From Saussurea involucrata (taxonomy: Eukaryota; Streptophyta; Magnoliopsida; Asterales; Asteraceae): 64,000 nucleotides of DNA. The stretch spans positions 56,698,820-56,762,819 of the forward strand of contig CM066315.1 of the NCBI GenBank assembly GCA_033807775.1. Direction: 5' to 3'. The position numbers and the translations under genes are program-made. Of this stretch, positions 23,056-33,938 are shown piece after piece (the stretch's first letter is position 1; each line of letters opens with the position of its first letter). The notes below the pieces were generated by a model. The model was not told the DNA's origin and made no database searches. It saw nothing but the letters and a program-made list of their open reading frames with translations.

Positions 23056-23624
23056 ATTAATATTTCATTCCAATTCCAAAAGCTACATTCCGTGAACTAA
23101 ACAGACATATTGCAATTCCTTTATAGATTTCATTCCAATGTCTGCCAACCAAACATGTGGTCAAATCTGACAACATTCCATTTCAATTCCTTCAAAGTCA
23201 AATTCTTTTGACAGATTTCATTTCATTCAAAAACATTCTGCAAACCAAACGCCACCTAAGAGTCTTGTACACCATGGGATGAACCCTTATTCGGGTGGTA
23301 GGAAATAGTAAAATAAAGAACAGTCGTAAAAGTAACTTAAAACATCTCCAACAGATTCCTCAAAAAGATTCAAAATGGAAAACCAAAAGTCAAAATTTTC
23401 AAAAACAAATTACATCCATCTCCAACAGCCTATTTTGAAGAAATAAATACTATTAAGAGTAAATTACGTTTTTCATCCTTGTGGTTTGCTAAAAGTTTCG
23501 GATTTCGTCCCTGTGGTTTTGAAATTTCGGTTTTCGTCCCTATAATTTGCAATTCATTTCTATTTTCGTCCCTAAGACCAAAACACTACTTTTAAGTATT
23601 AAGGACTAAAACGAAAATGAAATA
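23056..23624. repeat. Non-coding, MITE-like spacer
   Basis: No gene. It contains ATTCCAATTCC-style A/T repeats ending ACCAAACGCCACCTAAG, two CATCTCCAACAG motifs (about 23344 and 23410), and at 23455-23600 a 'CCTTGTGGTTTGC / CGTCCCTGTGG' stretch. All are of kinds typical of small plant DNA-transposon derivatives. No clear terminal repeats could be paired. Confidence 0.4.
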
Positions 23625-24684
23625 CCAGAGAAAATACCTCATTGTAGTCCATGTCATACTGTTGAGCGTAGCCCTTAGCGACGAGTCTGGACTTATGCTT
23701 ATTTTGTTCTCATTTTCCATTCAATTTTGTCTTTTATACCCACTTTACCCCAATCGTCTTTGCTCCCAGAGGAAAGGCAGTAAGTTTCCACGTATTATTT
23801 TTCTCTATTGACTCTATTTCACTCTTCATTGCATTCCTCCATACCTCGTATTTTAATGCTTCCTTTTCCATCATGACATTCTTGAGGAGTTCCTTCTCGT
23901 ATTGATTGATCACAATTCATTACCGACTCCAAGTAAGCCGTAAGGGAAACTCTTTTCATCGAGTTTCTGCCTTTTCTGGTCTGGTACATAAACATGCGCC
24001 AAACACCTAAACACTCGAAAGTAGTCCACGACTGGCCTTATTCCACTCCATAATTTTTATGGGGTTTTATCTTTTTCTATAGAAATCGGACTTCTATATA
24101 GCACATGAGTCACCCATCTAGTTGTCTCTGGCCTAAACTCCTTGGGAACAGCTTTGTCATTCACAATACAACGCACCATGTTCATTATGGTGCGGTTATT
24201 TCGTTTAGCTATCTCGTCTTGTGGGGCGTATGTTGTTGTTAGTCGCATGCTTATTCCTTCGTTCTTACAAAACAAATTGAACTCATTTGAGGTAAACTCT
24301 CCTCCTCTATCAGTACGCAAACAACTCAGGCTGAAGTTAGTTTCCTTCTCAATGTAAGCTTTAAATTGCTTAAAAATAATAAAAGCATGAGACTTGGTTG
24401 CCAAAAAATAAGTCCATACCTTTCGGTTGTGGTCGTCAATAAATGTCAACATATACCTCTTTCCGCTATTGAAAGATAGAGATATAGGCCCGCATATATC
24501 TAAATGAACCAATTGCACTCTTCTTGTTGCACACCATATACTTCTTTTTTTGTATTGATTGTCGATGTTGCTTTCCTATGAGACAACTTGAACATGAGTC
24601 GGTTGACCCTTTGAGTCGAGGTATTCCACATACCATATTCCTATACTTCAACGCCCTCAAACCCTTGTCATTTAGGTGGGCATA
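23625..24684 (-). pseudogene. Old copia element C: integrase and start of RT, decayed
   Basis: Minus strand. The open part 24057-24518 is a Tnt1-like integrase core (LVHLDICGPIS, TDRGGEFTSNEF, then YAPQDEIAKRNNRTIMNMV, where the usual QQNGVAE is damaged). Beyond it, broken pieces of the RT start are visible (KKNTW-like, GVKWVYKTKL-like, RLVAKGYAQQY-like). To the right a zinc-finger segment (CSSCLIGKQHRQS) continues to 24684, where element B is inserted, and the remainder lies at 37434-37751. Many stops and shifts mark an old copy. Confidence 0.8.
24680..24684 (+). repeat. TSD of element B (GCATA)
   Basis: GCATA precedes the LTR at 24685 and is repeated at 37434-37438 after the other LTR. It lies inside the pol of copia fragment C, which reads on across it (RYAHLNDKG). 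Confidence 0.93.
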
Positions 24685-25653
24685 TGTTGGTCCCGAAGGC
24701 CTATACAAGTTTGTAGAAGGGGGGGGGGGGTTGAATACAAACACACAGATTTTACTTTTCTAAATTGTTTATTGATAAATCATTAACAATTTACAGCTTG
24801 TTGCGGAGACAAGATTAAGGATAAACCTAAATCTAAACAAGTTGGAACACTAAGGTTTCTTGCACTAAGAGAGATAAGGAAATTACTAATAATAACCTAT
24901 CTGAGATAAGAGATTTGAACTTGTCCAGAGTTAGCAAGTTACTTCAAATGAAGTGAGTTCATCTCTTTATATACTGCATGCATTTAATGCAAGTCAGTAT
25001 ATACTTTACACGTGTCATCAGCTGGTTGGTTGCATGTCATTGACTTTTGATGACAACCTTAGTAGCCGTAAGGATGAACAATGTAGTATCAGAGTGGTTG
25101 TACGATTTCAGATTTTCGGAGGTTCTTTTCTAACATTTCGTACGGAGTCGTGCAAGGGTGGTTAAGACAAAAGTACTTTGTACGGAGGACTTCATGATCA
25201 GCTTTCGTTGATTCAGCGATTATCATTTTCTATTCAGCGAATGATAAAGTTCAGCGATAGCTGAAGTCTTGTACTTGATACTTCACGTTGAGTGGACAAA
25301 TCTGAGTCTTCGCTGATCCGCATCAGTTCATTAGGAGACTTGTCGCTGGTTCTTGAGCTTGATCTTCGACTTCAGCGTAGAACCTTTGTTGACGTGAAAC
25401 TTGTCTTCAGGGATCATAAGTAAACAACTAACTTATCAGCGATCATCATAATGACTGAACAGACTCAGAGCATTAATGGTGAACAGTGTTCGTTGAATGT
25501 TTAATCTAAAGAGTTAGAGTTCCTATCAGCGGTACTGTAAGATCTTAGTTCTTATCAGCGATAGTAAAACTCTGATACATATTGTTTACTTACAATTTTC
25601 ACTAAGTATATAAGAGAGGGTCATTATCAAATCACTGAGGGTTTGGATCAACA
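24685..25653 (-). repeat. 3' LTR of element B
   Basis: On the plus strand it reads TGTTGGTCCCG to TGGATCAACA. It includes a 12-G run near 24719-24730, an inverted TATATA near 24967, and six exact TCAGCGA/TCGCTGA heptamers; a seventh site seen in the other LTR is mutated here. Confidence 0.95.
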
Positions 25654-25919
25654 ATCTCCCCCTATTTGATTATGACATAGCAACAAAGAAAATTGCTATT
25701 TATTGAAAACATAAGGATAAAAAGAACTCATAAAATATTTGTCCCTTTTACTGTTTTCTGGGATCTTTTCAGTACTGATGGAGTAAAGTACGTTCGCTGA
25801 AATCTTTCTTTAAAACTTTGAATCAGGTTACAATGAAGAACAGAAAGATTACAAGTACAAGCGAAATAATTTACAAGTACAGAAGGATAACTGATACAAT
25901 AGAGAAATAGGAGATCATA
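25654..25919 (-). promoter_or_regulatory. Polypurine tract and 3' non-coding region of element B
   Basis: On the minus strand AAATAGGGGGAGAT (25654-25667) lies directly before the 3' LTR. The rest to the env-like stop is non-coding and matches the region in A. Confidence 0.85.
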
Positions 25920-27164
25920 TCAGTTTTCAAAAGGTTCTTCCTTAATGAGAAGTTCATCAGGGGTCGTCTTTTCAGTGGGGATCATCCAGTCAGGAACATT
26001 TACTCCTTGATTCTTTAACATCAGAGCAGCTTCAAAAATCAAGGGCTTCAGGTGTCTAGCTTTGATGTCGCGTCTGACTTCGCACCAGTGCACGAGATCT
26101 CTGAGTTGTTCGATGGGAGCGATGTGGAGCTCAGAGACACGTTGAAAGTGAGGATTTCCATCATAGTCTAAGAAGAATATACCATATGGATCACTTACCA
26201 CTGTGCCAGGGATGAAGGTTTCTCCAGGTGGTAGGGAGGTGTCAAGCATTGAAAGATCAGCATCAGGGCCAAGAACTTCAGCACGAGAGAAACCAATACC
26301 TGTTTCATTTCGAATGATTGGACCTGAATCAGAAACTTTCTTCTTCTTAGCAGATGCATTCTTCGGTTGAGGAAGAGTAGGAGGAATATCCACAGCAGAT
26401 GAAAGCAAGTCGATCTGTTTGTTTAAGATCATCTCAACATGGCTTTTGAATTTTGAGCGTGATCCCTGAATGGCTAATTTCGTTTCTAACCATTCAGAGA
26501 GACCAAACTTTTCTAATGAAGCAGCATAGAAGGTTTGCTTGGTTTTGTCATCTCTGTAGACATCCACTTCAACAACAGGAACATCAACGTACATTTTTCC
26601 TCTGATGTTGGCTTTGATTATTTTGGATGGTCTTGATCGATAGGTCAGCATTTGTTTAGCCCATTCCAAAGTTGTATCAGAGACCTTTGTCTTTTCTCTA
26701 ACGATTTCTTGAGCATCATCCCAGAGCTGACGTTGAACATCAATGGGAACTCTTTTCAGCTTGGGGTCTTTGATTGATCGTTGAGTAAGCTTGATGGCGT
26801 ATTCTCTGTCTTTCTCTTCAGCTTCCTTCCTTTCAGCGATAAGGCGTTCAGCTCTAAGGTGTTCCTGGTATTCAGCTTTGGAGATTTTTAACTTTGGAGG
26901 AACTGAAGGAAGTTGATCACGCCTTAGAATGATTCGCTGATCCTCGAATCGCTTTATTATTTCCTCTCTTCTCTTTTGATCCTCTTCACTCAGCTTTTGA
27001 GGAGCTGAGGAAGGTCTGTTTCTGTGCAAGAGAGGTTGTTCTTCTGGTTCATCAGTCTCAGAGATCAAATCTAAGACTGAGATTATTTCATCAGCAGCAG
27101 CTGGCTTTATTTGTGAAGTCGCAGTAGTAGAACCTTCAGCGACATCCTCAAACAGGGGAGAGGA
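25920..27164 (-). CDS. Env-like ORF of element B, exon 2, intact
   Basis: The frame is open from the splice-acceptor position 27164 to the stop near 25920, about 415 codons, without the stop found in A. There is no ATG in roughly the first 140-170 codons: the first methionine is in KQMLTYRS. The protein could therefore be reached only by splicing, readthrough or a non-ATG start. It has a charged helical segment (KLSEEDQKRREEIIKRFEDQ), a middle domain (IDVQRQLWDDAQEIVREKTK) and a conserved C-terminus ending KEEPFEN. The strong conservation with A suggests protein-level constraint. The function is unknown, and no transmembrane span is visible. Confidence 0.7.
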   Translation of the reverse strand, partial: SSPLFEDVAEGSTTATSQIKPAAADEIISVLDLISETDEPEEQPLLHRNRPSSAPQKLSEEDQKRREEIIKRFEDQRIILRRDQLPSVPPKLKISKAEYQEHLRAERLIAERKEAEEKDREYAIKLTQRSIKDPKLKRVPIDVQRQLWDDAQEIVREKTKVSDTTLEWAKQMLTYRSRPSKIIKANIRGKMYVDVPVVEVDVYRDDKTKQTFYAASLEKFGLSEWLETKLAIQGSRSKFKSHVEMILNKQIDLLSSAVDIPPTLPQPKNASAKKKKVSDSGPIIRNETGIGFSRAEVLGPDADLSMLDTSLPPGETFIPGTVVSDPYGIFFLDYDGNPHFQRVSELHIAPIEQLRDLVHWCEVRRDIKARHLKPLIFEAALMLKNQGVNVPDWMIPTEKTTPDELLIKEEPFEN

Positions 27165-27304
27165 CTAGCTGAAACACAGCGATCTTACAAATAAGAACAC
27201 GTGTAGAAGAACTTGGGTAGAAAGAGAAAGAGAAATATGTTCAGGTGCATGCTAGGGTAGTAGAACTTATAGAGGAGTGATGGAGTGAGATATGATTAGT
27301 GTAC
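27165..27304 (-). other. Candidate phase-0 intron (140 nt) in the env-like ORF, element B
   Basis: On the minus strand the donor is TGTCAG|GTACACTAATC and the acceptor GTTTCAGCTAG|TCCTC. Length and both sites equal those in element A, although the interior has diverged. Confidence 0.55.
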
Positions 27305-29690
27305 CTGACAAACCGGCTTTTCAAACAAGATCGTCAGATTGTCATCTTCAGCGACGCTTTTGCCTTTGCCTTTCTCAGCTCCAGAGGCTGAGGGCTTTGT
27401 CTTTGTCTTTGTCTTCAGCGCTCTTTTCAAGATCCTCAGCGCTCTTCTCATCGGTATGTTCAGTGCTCTTTTCCTCGGGATGTTCAGCGCTCTTCTCCCC
27501 CTCTTTCTCATGATGACTGGGGGAGGAATGGGTAGACTCTACAGCTGTGGGAGGCTCTCTGTCTTCTTGGCCAGAGATACCCACACAGCTTTCAATCTTT
27601 GCTAATCTGACTTCTAGGCCAGTTATAGCAGGATTGATCTTTTCCAGCTCTTTGCGATCCGTCGCTGTGAAAGTTTCCAATGCAGGGGCAGGGGTCGGTT
27701 CAGGAGCTAGAGTATTTGCCTTGTTGAGTAGCTGCTGGATCATCGTTTTCATCTCACCAACGTCGGTCTTTACAGAGCCTAAGTCAGTCTTTACAGCTGA
27801 CATATCACCCTCTAAGGCTCCAACCGATGTCTTTAGCGTTGTGACTTCGCCAGACATGGAGGAAACGGAGTTTTTGAGTGAGGTGTAGTCAGTGTAGATG
27901 TCAGCGAGCACTTTGGCGAAATCGCTGAGAGTCTTATCAACAATCTTGATGTCGTCTGTGGAAGCTTTCTTTTCCACCACCGTTGTCAGCTTTGTCAAAT
28001 TCTCTCCAGCGTTTGTTACAGCTGAAGAGTTGTTGGAAAGAGTAGTGGTGAGATCTGTCAGCTTGGTTTCCACGGACTTCAGAGAGGCGTTGATGTCTCC
28101 CAAATTAGGACCTGTAACAGAAAAGTACTTGTGAACAAAGGAAAGCTCAGAAGTTTCAGGTTTAGTTACAGTGTATAGGATTTTATTTGTACCCACAGGA
28201 GGATTGATGAACTCGTCAAAGTTGCAAGTTCCTGAAAAATGTTCCATATCCTCTTCAAAAGTACGGTGAGGTATGGTGATCTCTGCAGGACCTTTCTTCA
28301 TCATTCTTTGAGAAGCTTCAGCTGTGGGTTCTGGAATGATGGCATCTCCAGTGATCTTTGGAGGAGTGTCCAAGTGAGTGGAAGGAGAAGCGAAGGATAA
28401 GAATGGGGTTCGGGTTCTGAGTTCAGTGTTAGAATCGCTGAGAATCACTTCATCAGTCTTTTGAGAGACTGAGGGAGGTTGGGTAGGTTCCAAGTTTCTA
28501 ACCTCAGCGTTTGGAGACGCTGAAGTCTGGATTGGAGGGATGGCTTGCACGGGTGTGGCAGAGCGTACCACGGAACTTTCCTTCAGCTCTTTAGAATGAG
28601 CTGAGGAGTCTTCAGCATGGGATTGATGGGGCTGCTCTTTGGTTTTCTTGATCCTTTTGGAACCAAGTTGGGTTGTAGAGTGTTTCCTTTTCTTAGAAGG
28701 AGAGGATTGTGTGGCCGGGGTATCAGCGATGGGTATAGTCGCTGAAGGAGCCACAGAAGTCGAAGAATTAGGGTTAAGAAGAGAGAGAAGGGTAGAGAGA
28801 CGTACTTCATTGTCGACAGGTTTGAAATCGAGCACCTTAGGGCCAACCTGAGAAAGTTTCAGGTCACCCTCTTGAGGATAGCTGTCCTTCAGGCCATATT
28901 GGAAGATGGCGCTGATGAAACGGGGGTAGGGAACCCATGCAGGTCTGTCAGCAGCAGAATTTACTCTTTGTACTAGGTCATCATAAATGATAGATGCCCA
29001 GTCAATATGTAGACCTTTCAGCAGTGCGTATCCCATAGCCTGCTGAGGTTGAGCGGCTTGATCAGAGGAGCCGGTCTTCGCTGTCATGCAGCTGATCAGG
29101 TGTGCGAAAATGAAATTCATCTCGCTGGACATTTTGGACTTCTTTATCAGCGTCAGCTTCTTCTCGAGCTTCTTGTCCCTTCCAGTTTCCCAGATGTAAC
29201 CCATTGCGTCGAGGAAAGCAATGATTTCTTCTCTGTCAGCATGCTTCTTATGGTCAGGGAATGGAACAAATGGTTTTTCTTTGGTAGCATTGGGAAAGTT
29301 CAGGGCTTTTCGAATGATTGCGGGGGTTATCTTTATTGTGCCATACTCAGTATCGCTGAGTATGCAATCAATAGTTTTGGAGGGATCTTTGGCGGATGGT
29401 AGCTGAGAGTGTCTGGCAGAGTACCAGAACTGGGATAGCAGCAGCTGACTTGCAGGAGGTGTGATGGTCAGGGCTGTTGAAATGCAGCAGTTTTTCAGGA
29501 AATTCACAGCATCATCCAGATGTGTGACTTGCTTTCGAGGAGGAAACTCGAGAAGCGCAGAGAGGTTGTTGACCTTGGTCCAATCTAGTTGATCCAGCTT
29601 GAATTTAACCTAAGGGGCTTTGATGATTTCCACTTCCTCAGAGTCAGCGGAGATGTTCTCAGCGGTAACATTGATCTTTGAAGTTGCCAT
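27305..29690 (-). pseudogene. Env-like ORF of element B, exon 1, with TAG and a frameshift
   Basis: ATG at 29690 starts MATSKINVTAENIS. A TAG at 29612-29610 replaces the CAG of A at KAP*VKF. Beyond it about 745 codons are open to 27375. The domain order equals A: conserved N-terminal domain, NLS-like KKRKHSTTQLGSKRIKKTKE, coiled coil (SVETKLTDLTTTLSNNSS and the repeated SVKTD units), then a shortened acidic tail with repeated EKSAE units. A deletion relative to A shifts the frame, so the conserved end (GKGKSVAED, KPVCQ) lies in another frame at 27305-27511. Confidence 0.7.
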
Positions 29691-29694
29691 TTCT

Positions 29695-30076
29695 CTGTAT
29701 TATCAGTTCAACCAAAGATGTTAACAAATAAGAATTGTCTTGATATGGAAAGAATTTCCATTAAGATGGTTCGAATTTTGTCCATTTCATTCAGACATAA
29801 ATGTCTTAATGAAGATTAGGGTTTTTCATGATTTGAAACGAAATGTAAAACCCATAAAGTCTTGTATTCCAGTTTCAAAAAAAATCTGGATACGAATGAA
29901 GAACAAGTTTAAGATTTAGATTTAAAACTTGAAGAACAACCATGAAATGGTTGTGTTCATAAAACCATGAAAGAAATGATTTTATTTTTAAGAAGTTCTT
30001 TTGTTTGATCTTGTTTAAAACAAATATAAGATCAGAAACAAGTTAAGCATTTGGTAATAAATAAGAACATATTAAC
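29695..30076 (-). other. Candidate 5'-UTR intron of the env-like unit, element B
   Basis: Donor CATCAAG|GTTAATATG and acceptor GATAATACAG lie just before ATG 29690, matching element A. The interior is AT-rich and non-coding. Confidence 0.5.
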
Positions 30077-30200
30077 CTTGATGTTTGATGAAGAAGATGA
30101 TGAACAGTTCTTTGAAGATTTGAGAGCACAAATGCAACAGTGATTCTTTTCTTGCGGAGGAAGATTTGATCGCGTAAAAGATAAAATATAAACCAAGAGT

Positions 30201-30358
30201 TGTTTATATAGAGATTTTAGAGAGAGAAAACCTTGAGCGGGAAAAGGTTTTCATCATGACACGGACACGTGTTTGCATTTGATTGGAAGTTTGAACGAAA
30301 CGTGCAAACGTGTGTCAGAAAGAAATCGTGCCTGGTGTTATCCGTTGCAATGACGTCA
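30201..30358 (-). promoter_or_regulatory. Predicted internal promoter of the env-like unit, element B
   Basis: On the minus strand, TGACGTCA (30358-30351), CACGTG (30271-30266) and CTATATAAAC (about 30210-30201) occur in the same order and spacing as in A. The surrounding 300 bases are clearly alignable by eye with A, although there is no protein to constrain them. Confidence 0.5.
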
Positions 30359-30659
30359 CAACTGTCCTTTCATATTCTTGGTTGTCTCTGAGGTTTTGAA
30401 AAACTCAGGGACTCTTTGAAAACATGAAGCACTGAATAGAAATATCAGTGAAGGTTTTAAGAAATTTCAAAAAGTCGCTGTTAAGGAAGAGATATTCAGC
30501 GATGCATTTGTTTTGAAATCTTGCATTTTCATGCGTTTGTCAGAGAGAGAAAACATACCTTGATATCAGCGAATCAAGTTTATTCAGAGAGAAGATGATG
30601 AAATGGATTATATAAGTTGATTTTATTCTATCGCTGATCAATGTGAACTGCTGAAGGTT

Positions 30660-33600
30660 TTATCCTTCAAAGTTCAGCATTCCAAGCTCGCTGATGAGAA
30701 AGTTGAATCTTGTCTCATCAAGAGGTTTGGTAAATAGATCAGCTAACTGATAATCAGTTGGAATAAAATGAAGTTCTATATCACCATTCATCACATGATC
30801 TCTGATAAAATGATATCTGATTTCTATGTGTTTTGTCTTTGAGTGTAGCACTGGATTTTTTGCTATAGCGATGGCACTTGTGCTGTCGCAATAGATTGGA
30901 ATTTTGGAGAGCTGAAGATCATAGTCTAGTAGCTGATTTCTCATCCACAAGACTTGAGAACAACAGCTTCCAGCGGCTACATACTCAGCTTCAGCTGTGG
31001 AAGTGGACACTGAGTTTTGCTTCTTACTTGTCCAACTTACCAGCTTTCCACCCAGGAGCTGACATCCTCCTGTGGTGCTTTTCCTATCCATTTTGCAACC
31101 TGCAAAATCACTGTCTGAATAGGCGGTTAGATCGAATCCTGAGTCTTTGGGATACCAAAGGCCTAGATTCACTGTACCCTTAAGATATCGAAATATTCGC
31201 TTTACAGCTTTCATATGAGATATCTTAGGTTCAGCTTGATATCGTGCACACAAGCATGTTGCAAACATAATATCGGGTCGGCTAGCTGTAAGATACAATA
31301 GTGAGCCGATCATCCCACGGTACAGCGTGACATTGACAGGAACACCCTTTATGTCCTTATCAAGTGTCAGCGGTGGTGCCATAGGGGTTTTCATAGCTGA
31401 ACTTTCAGTTAAGTCGAATTTCTTCAGCATATCTTTAACATATTTTCCCTGATTAATGAAAGTTCCTTTTTCAGTTTGCTTAATCTGAAGACCAAGGAAA
31501 TATGTTAGTTCACCCATCATGCTCATTTTATACTCATCTTTCATTCTATCAGCGAAACGAGTATAAAGCTCAGGGTTAGTAGAACCAAATATAATGTCAT
31601 CAACATATATTTGAACTAGAATGATATGACCTTTCACTTTTCTAAAAAATAGAGTTTTGTCAATCTTACCTCGCTCAAATTTTTCAATATGGAGATAAGT
31701 GGAAAGAGTGTCATACCATGCACGTGGAGCTTGCTTTAAGCCATAAAGTGCCTTGTCCAGTTTATAAACATAACCTGGACGCTTAGGATCTGAGAATCCT
31801 GGAGGTTGTTCCACATAAACTTCTTCATTCAGCTTTCCATTCAGAAACGCTGACTTAACATCCATCTGATGTACAGTGAAGTTTTTGTGTACAGCATATG
31901 CTAAGAAAAGACGAATAGATTCAAGTCTTGCTACTGGAGCAAATGTTTCGTCATAATCTATGCCTTCCTCTTGTCTGTATCCCTGAGCAACAAGACGAGC
32001 TTTGTTGCGAGTTACAGTACCATGTTCGTCCAACTTGTTTCGATAGACCCATTTAGTGCCTATCACAGTTTTGTCAGTTGGTCTTCGAACAAGTTTCCAA
32101 ACTTTGTTTCTTTCAAATTCAGTCAGCTCTTCTTGCATAGCGCTGACCCAGTTTGGATCTCTGAGGGCATCATCTATTTTCTTTGGTTCAGTTAGAGAAA
32201 TAAAGTTAACAAATAAACAAATATTACCTGCACTTCTACGAGTCTGAATACCAGTGTTTGGATCACCAAGAATTTGATCGATTGGGTGATTTACAGTCCA
32301 TCGCTGAGCCGGAGCATACGTCGCTGAATCAGTCTGAACTGGAGAAACTGAAGATGAGGCTTCAGCTACTTCTGGATTATCAGCTAAGAGAGGAATGTTT
32401 GCATTTGTCACTTCATTCACTGATTGCTGAGAAATAGATGGAATGTCTGAGACATTTGGATCAACTGCATGTATAGTGTTTATAGGAACAGCTGAGACCC
32501 ATGATGTTTCAGCTTCACTATTCTGCATGTTTGGAATGATAGTGGGACTATCATCTTCTACTGGATGAGCATGAGGAGTGGGAATATCTTCTGAATCACC
32601 AAGATGAGAAAACATCCATTGATTCGGTTCTTCTGTATCAGCGTTCGGTTTAGAGTTCGCTGAACGGGATTCGTCAAACGTGACGTGAATAGTTTCTTCT
32701 ACAGTTTGTCTTCTTCGATTGAAGACTCTGAAGGCTTTGGAAACTGAGGAGTATCCAAGAAAGATTCCATCATCAGCCTTAGGATCAAACTTTCCAAGGG
32801 CATCTCTGTTGTTCAGTATGAAACACTGACATCCAAAGATGTGAAGAAAGCTGATTGAAGGCTTTCTCCCATGAAAGAGTTCATAGGCTGTCTTTTTGAA
32901 TCTTTTAACTATCAGCGACCTGTTTTGCGTAAAACAAGCAGTGTTGACAGCTTCTGCCCAAAACTGAGTAGGCAGGTGAGAATCGCTGAGCATTGAACGT
33001 GCGGCTTCAATAATTGTTCTATTTCTTCTTTCAGCGACTCCATTTTGTTGCGGTGTTCTCACTGACGAAAAGTTGTGAGAAATACCCTTACTCTCAAGGA
33101 AGGAATCAAGAGAACTGTTTTTGAATTCAGTTCCATGATCACTCCTTATTGAGCGAACATTCATATTGTTCAGAGTTTCCATCTTCCGAACAAAGGTGAT
33201 GAGTTCTTCAGGGGTGTCACTCTTAGAACGGAGAAACATTACCCAAGTGAAGCGAGAGAATTCATCAACTATGACCAGCGTATATTTCTTTCCAGCGATG
33301 GATTGTTTGTTAACAGGGCCAAACAAATCCATATGGAGTAGTTGTAGAGGAGATGACACTGAAGAGACTTGCTTTGACTTGAAGCTTGCCTTGGTCTGCT
33401 TCCCTTTTTCACACGCTGAACATAATGACTCTTTGGCGTATGAATGCTGAGGTAGACCAGTGACTAACTCTTTTGACGAAAGAGTGTTCAGTGTCTTGAA
33501 ATTTAGATGAGAGAGCCTCTTATGCCATAGCCAGTTTACATCAGATGAGGCCTTTGAGAAGAAACAGAAGTTCTCAGTGGTTGTTGAGTCCATGTTTATT

Positions 33601-33938
33601 ACATAAACATTTTCTAAACGATAACCGTTGAGAGCTATCTTCTCCTTTTTGTCAGAGACAAAGCAGGATTCCTTAGTAAAAATTACTTTGTTATCCTTGT
33701 CGCAAAGCTGACTGATGCTTAGAAGATTATGCTTCAGTCCTTCAACATATGCGACTCTTCTGAAGGAGGTTGTACCATTTGAAAGTACACCATACCCTCG
33801 GGTGTGTCCTTTTCCATTTCCACCGAAAGTCACAGAGGGACCCTTCTCTTCCTTGTATTCAGCGAGCAGGTTTTTCTTTCCAGTCACGTGTCTAGAGCAT
33901 CCGCTATCGAGATACCAGATACCCTTCTTAACCTGCAT
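30660..33938 (-). CDS. pol: Intact pol polyprotein of element B (1092 residues)
   Basis: Protease: LDSGC with Asp11. Integrase zinc finger: His139, His144, Cys173, Cys176. Integrase core: Asp204, Asp267, Glu303, a DX35E spacing. Reverse transcriptase: Asp693 in QMDVKSAF and YVDD at 778-781. RNase H: Asp942, Glu983 and Asp1018, ending near TKPLDETRF. All the residues I can check are present and the frame has no stop. It starts at ATG 33938, which overlaps the end of gag by 55 bases in another frame. In the cell it would mature the particle, copy the element RNA and integrate the DNA. Whether it is translated depends on the gag-pol junction, which differs from element A. Confidence 0.95.
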   Translation of the reverse strand: MQVKKGIWYLDSGCSRHVTGKKNLLAEYKEEKGPSVTFGGNGKGHTRGYGVLSNGTTSFRRVAYVEGLKHNLLSISQLCDKDNKVIFTKESCFVSDKKEKIALNGYRLENVYVINMDSTTTENFCFFSKASSDVNWLWHKRLSHLNFKTLNTLSSKELVTGLPQHSYAKESLCSACEKGKQTKASFKSKQVSSVSSPLQLLHMDLFGPVNKQSIAGKKYTLVIVDEFSRFTWVMFLRSKSDTPEELITFVRKMETLNNMNVRSIRSDHGTEFKNSSLDSFLESKGISHNFSSVRTPQQNGVAERRNRTIIEAARSMLSDSHLPTQFWAEAVNTACFTQNRSLIVKRFKKTAYELFHGRKPSISFLHIFGCQCFILNNRDALGKFDPKADDGIFLGYSSVSKAFRVFNRRRQTVEETIHVTFDESRSANSKPNADTEEPNQWMFSHLGDSEDIPTPHAHPVEDDSPTIIPNMQNSEAETSWVSAVPINTIHAVDPNVSDIPSISQQSVNEVTNANIPLLADNPEVAEASSSVSPVQTDSATYAPAQRWTVNHPIDQILGDPNTGIQTRRSAGNICLFVNFISLTEPKKIDDALRDPNWVSAMQEELTEFERNKVWKLVRRPTDKTVIGTKWVYRNKLDEHGTVTRNKARLVAQGYRQEEGIDYDETFAPVARLESIRLFLAYAVHKNFTVHQMDVKSAFLNGKLNEEVYVEQPPGFSDPKRPGYVYKLDKALYGLKQAPRAWYDTLSTYLHIEKFERGKIDKTLFFRKVKGHIILVQIYVDDIIFGSTNPELYTRFADRMKDEYKMSMMGELTYFLGLQIKQTEKGTFINQGKYVKDMLKKFDLTESSAMKTPMAPPLTLDKDIKGVPVNVTLYRGMIGSLLYLTASRPDIMFATCLCARYQAEPKISHMKAVKRIFRYLKGTVNLGLWYPKDSGFDLTAYSDSDFAGCKMDRKSTTGGCQLLGGKLVSWTSKKQNSVSTSTAEAEYVAAGSCCSQVLWMRNQLLDYDLQLSKIPIYCDSTSAIAIAKNPVLHSKTKHIEIRYHFIRDHVMNGDIELHFIPTDYQLADLFTKPLDETRFNFLISELGMLNFEG

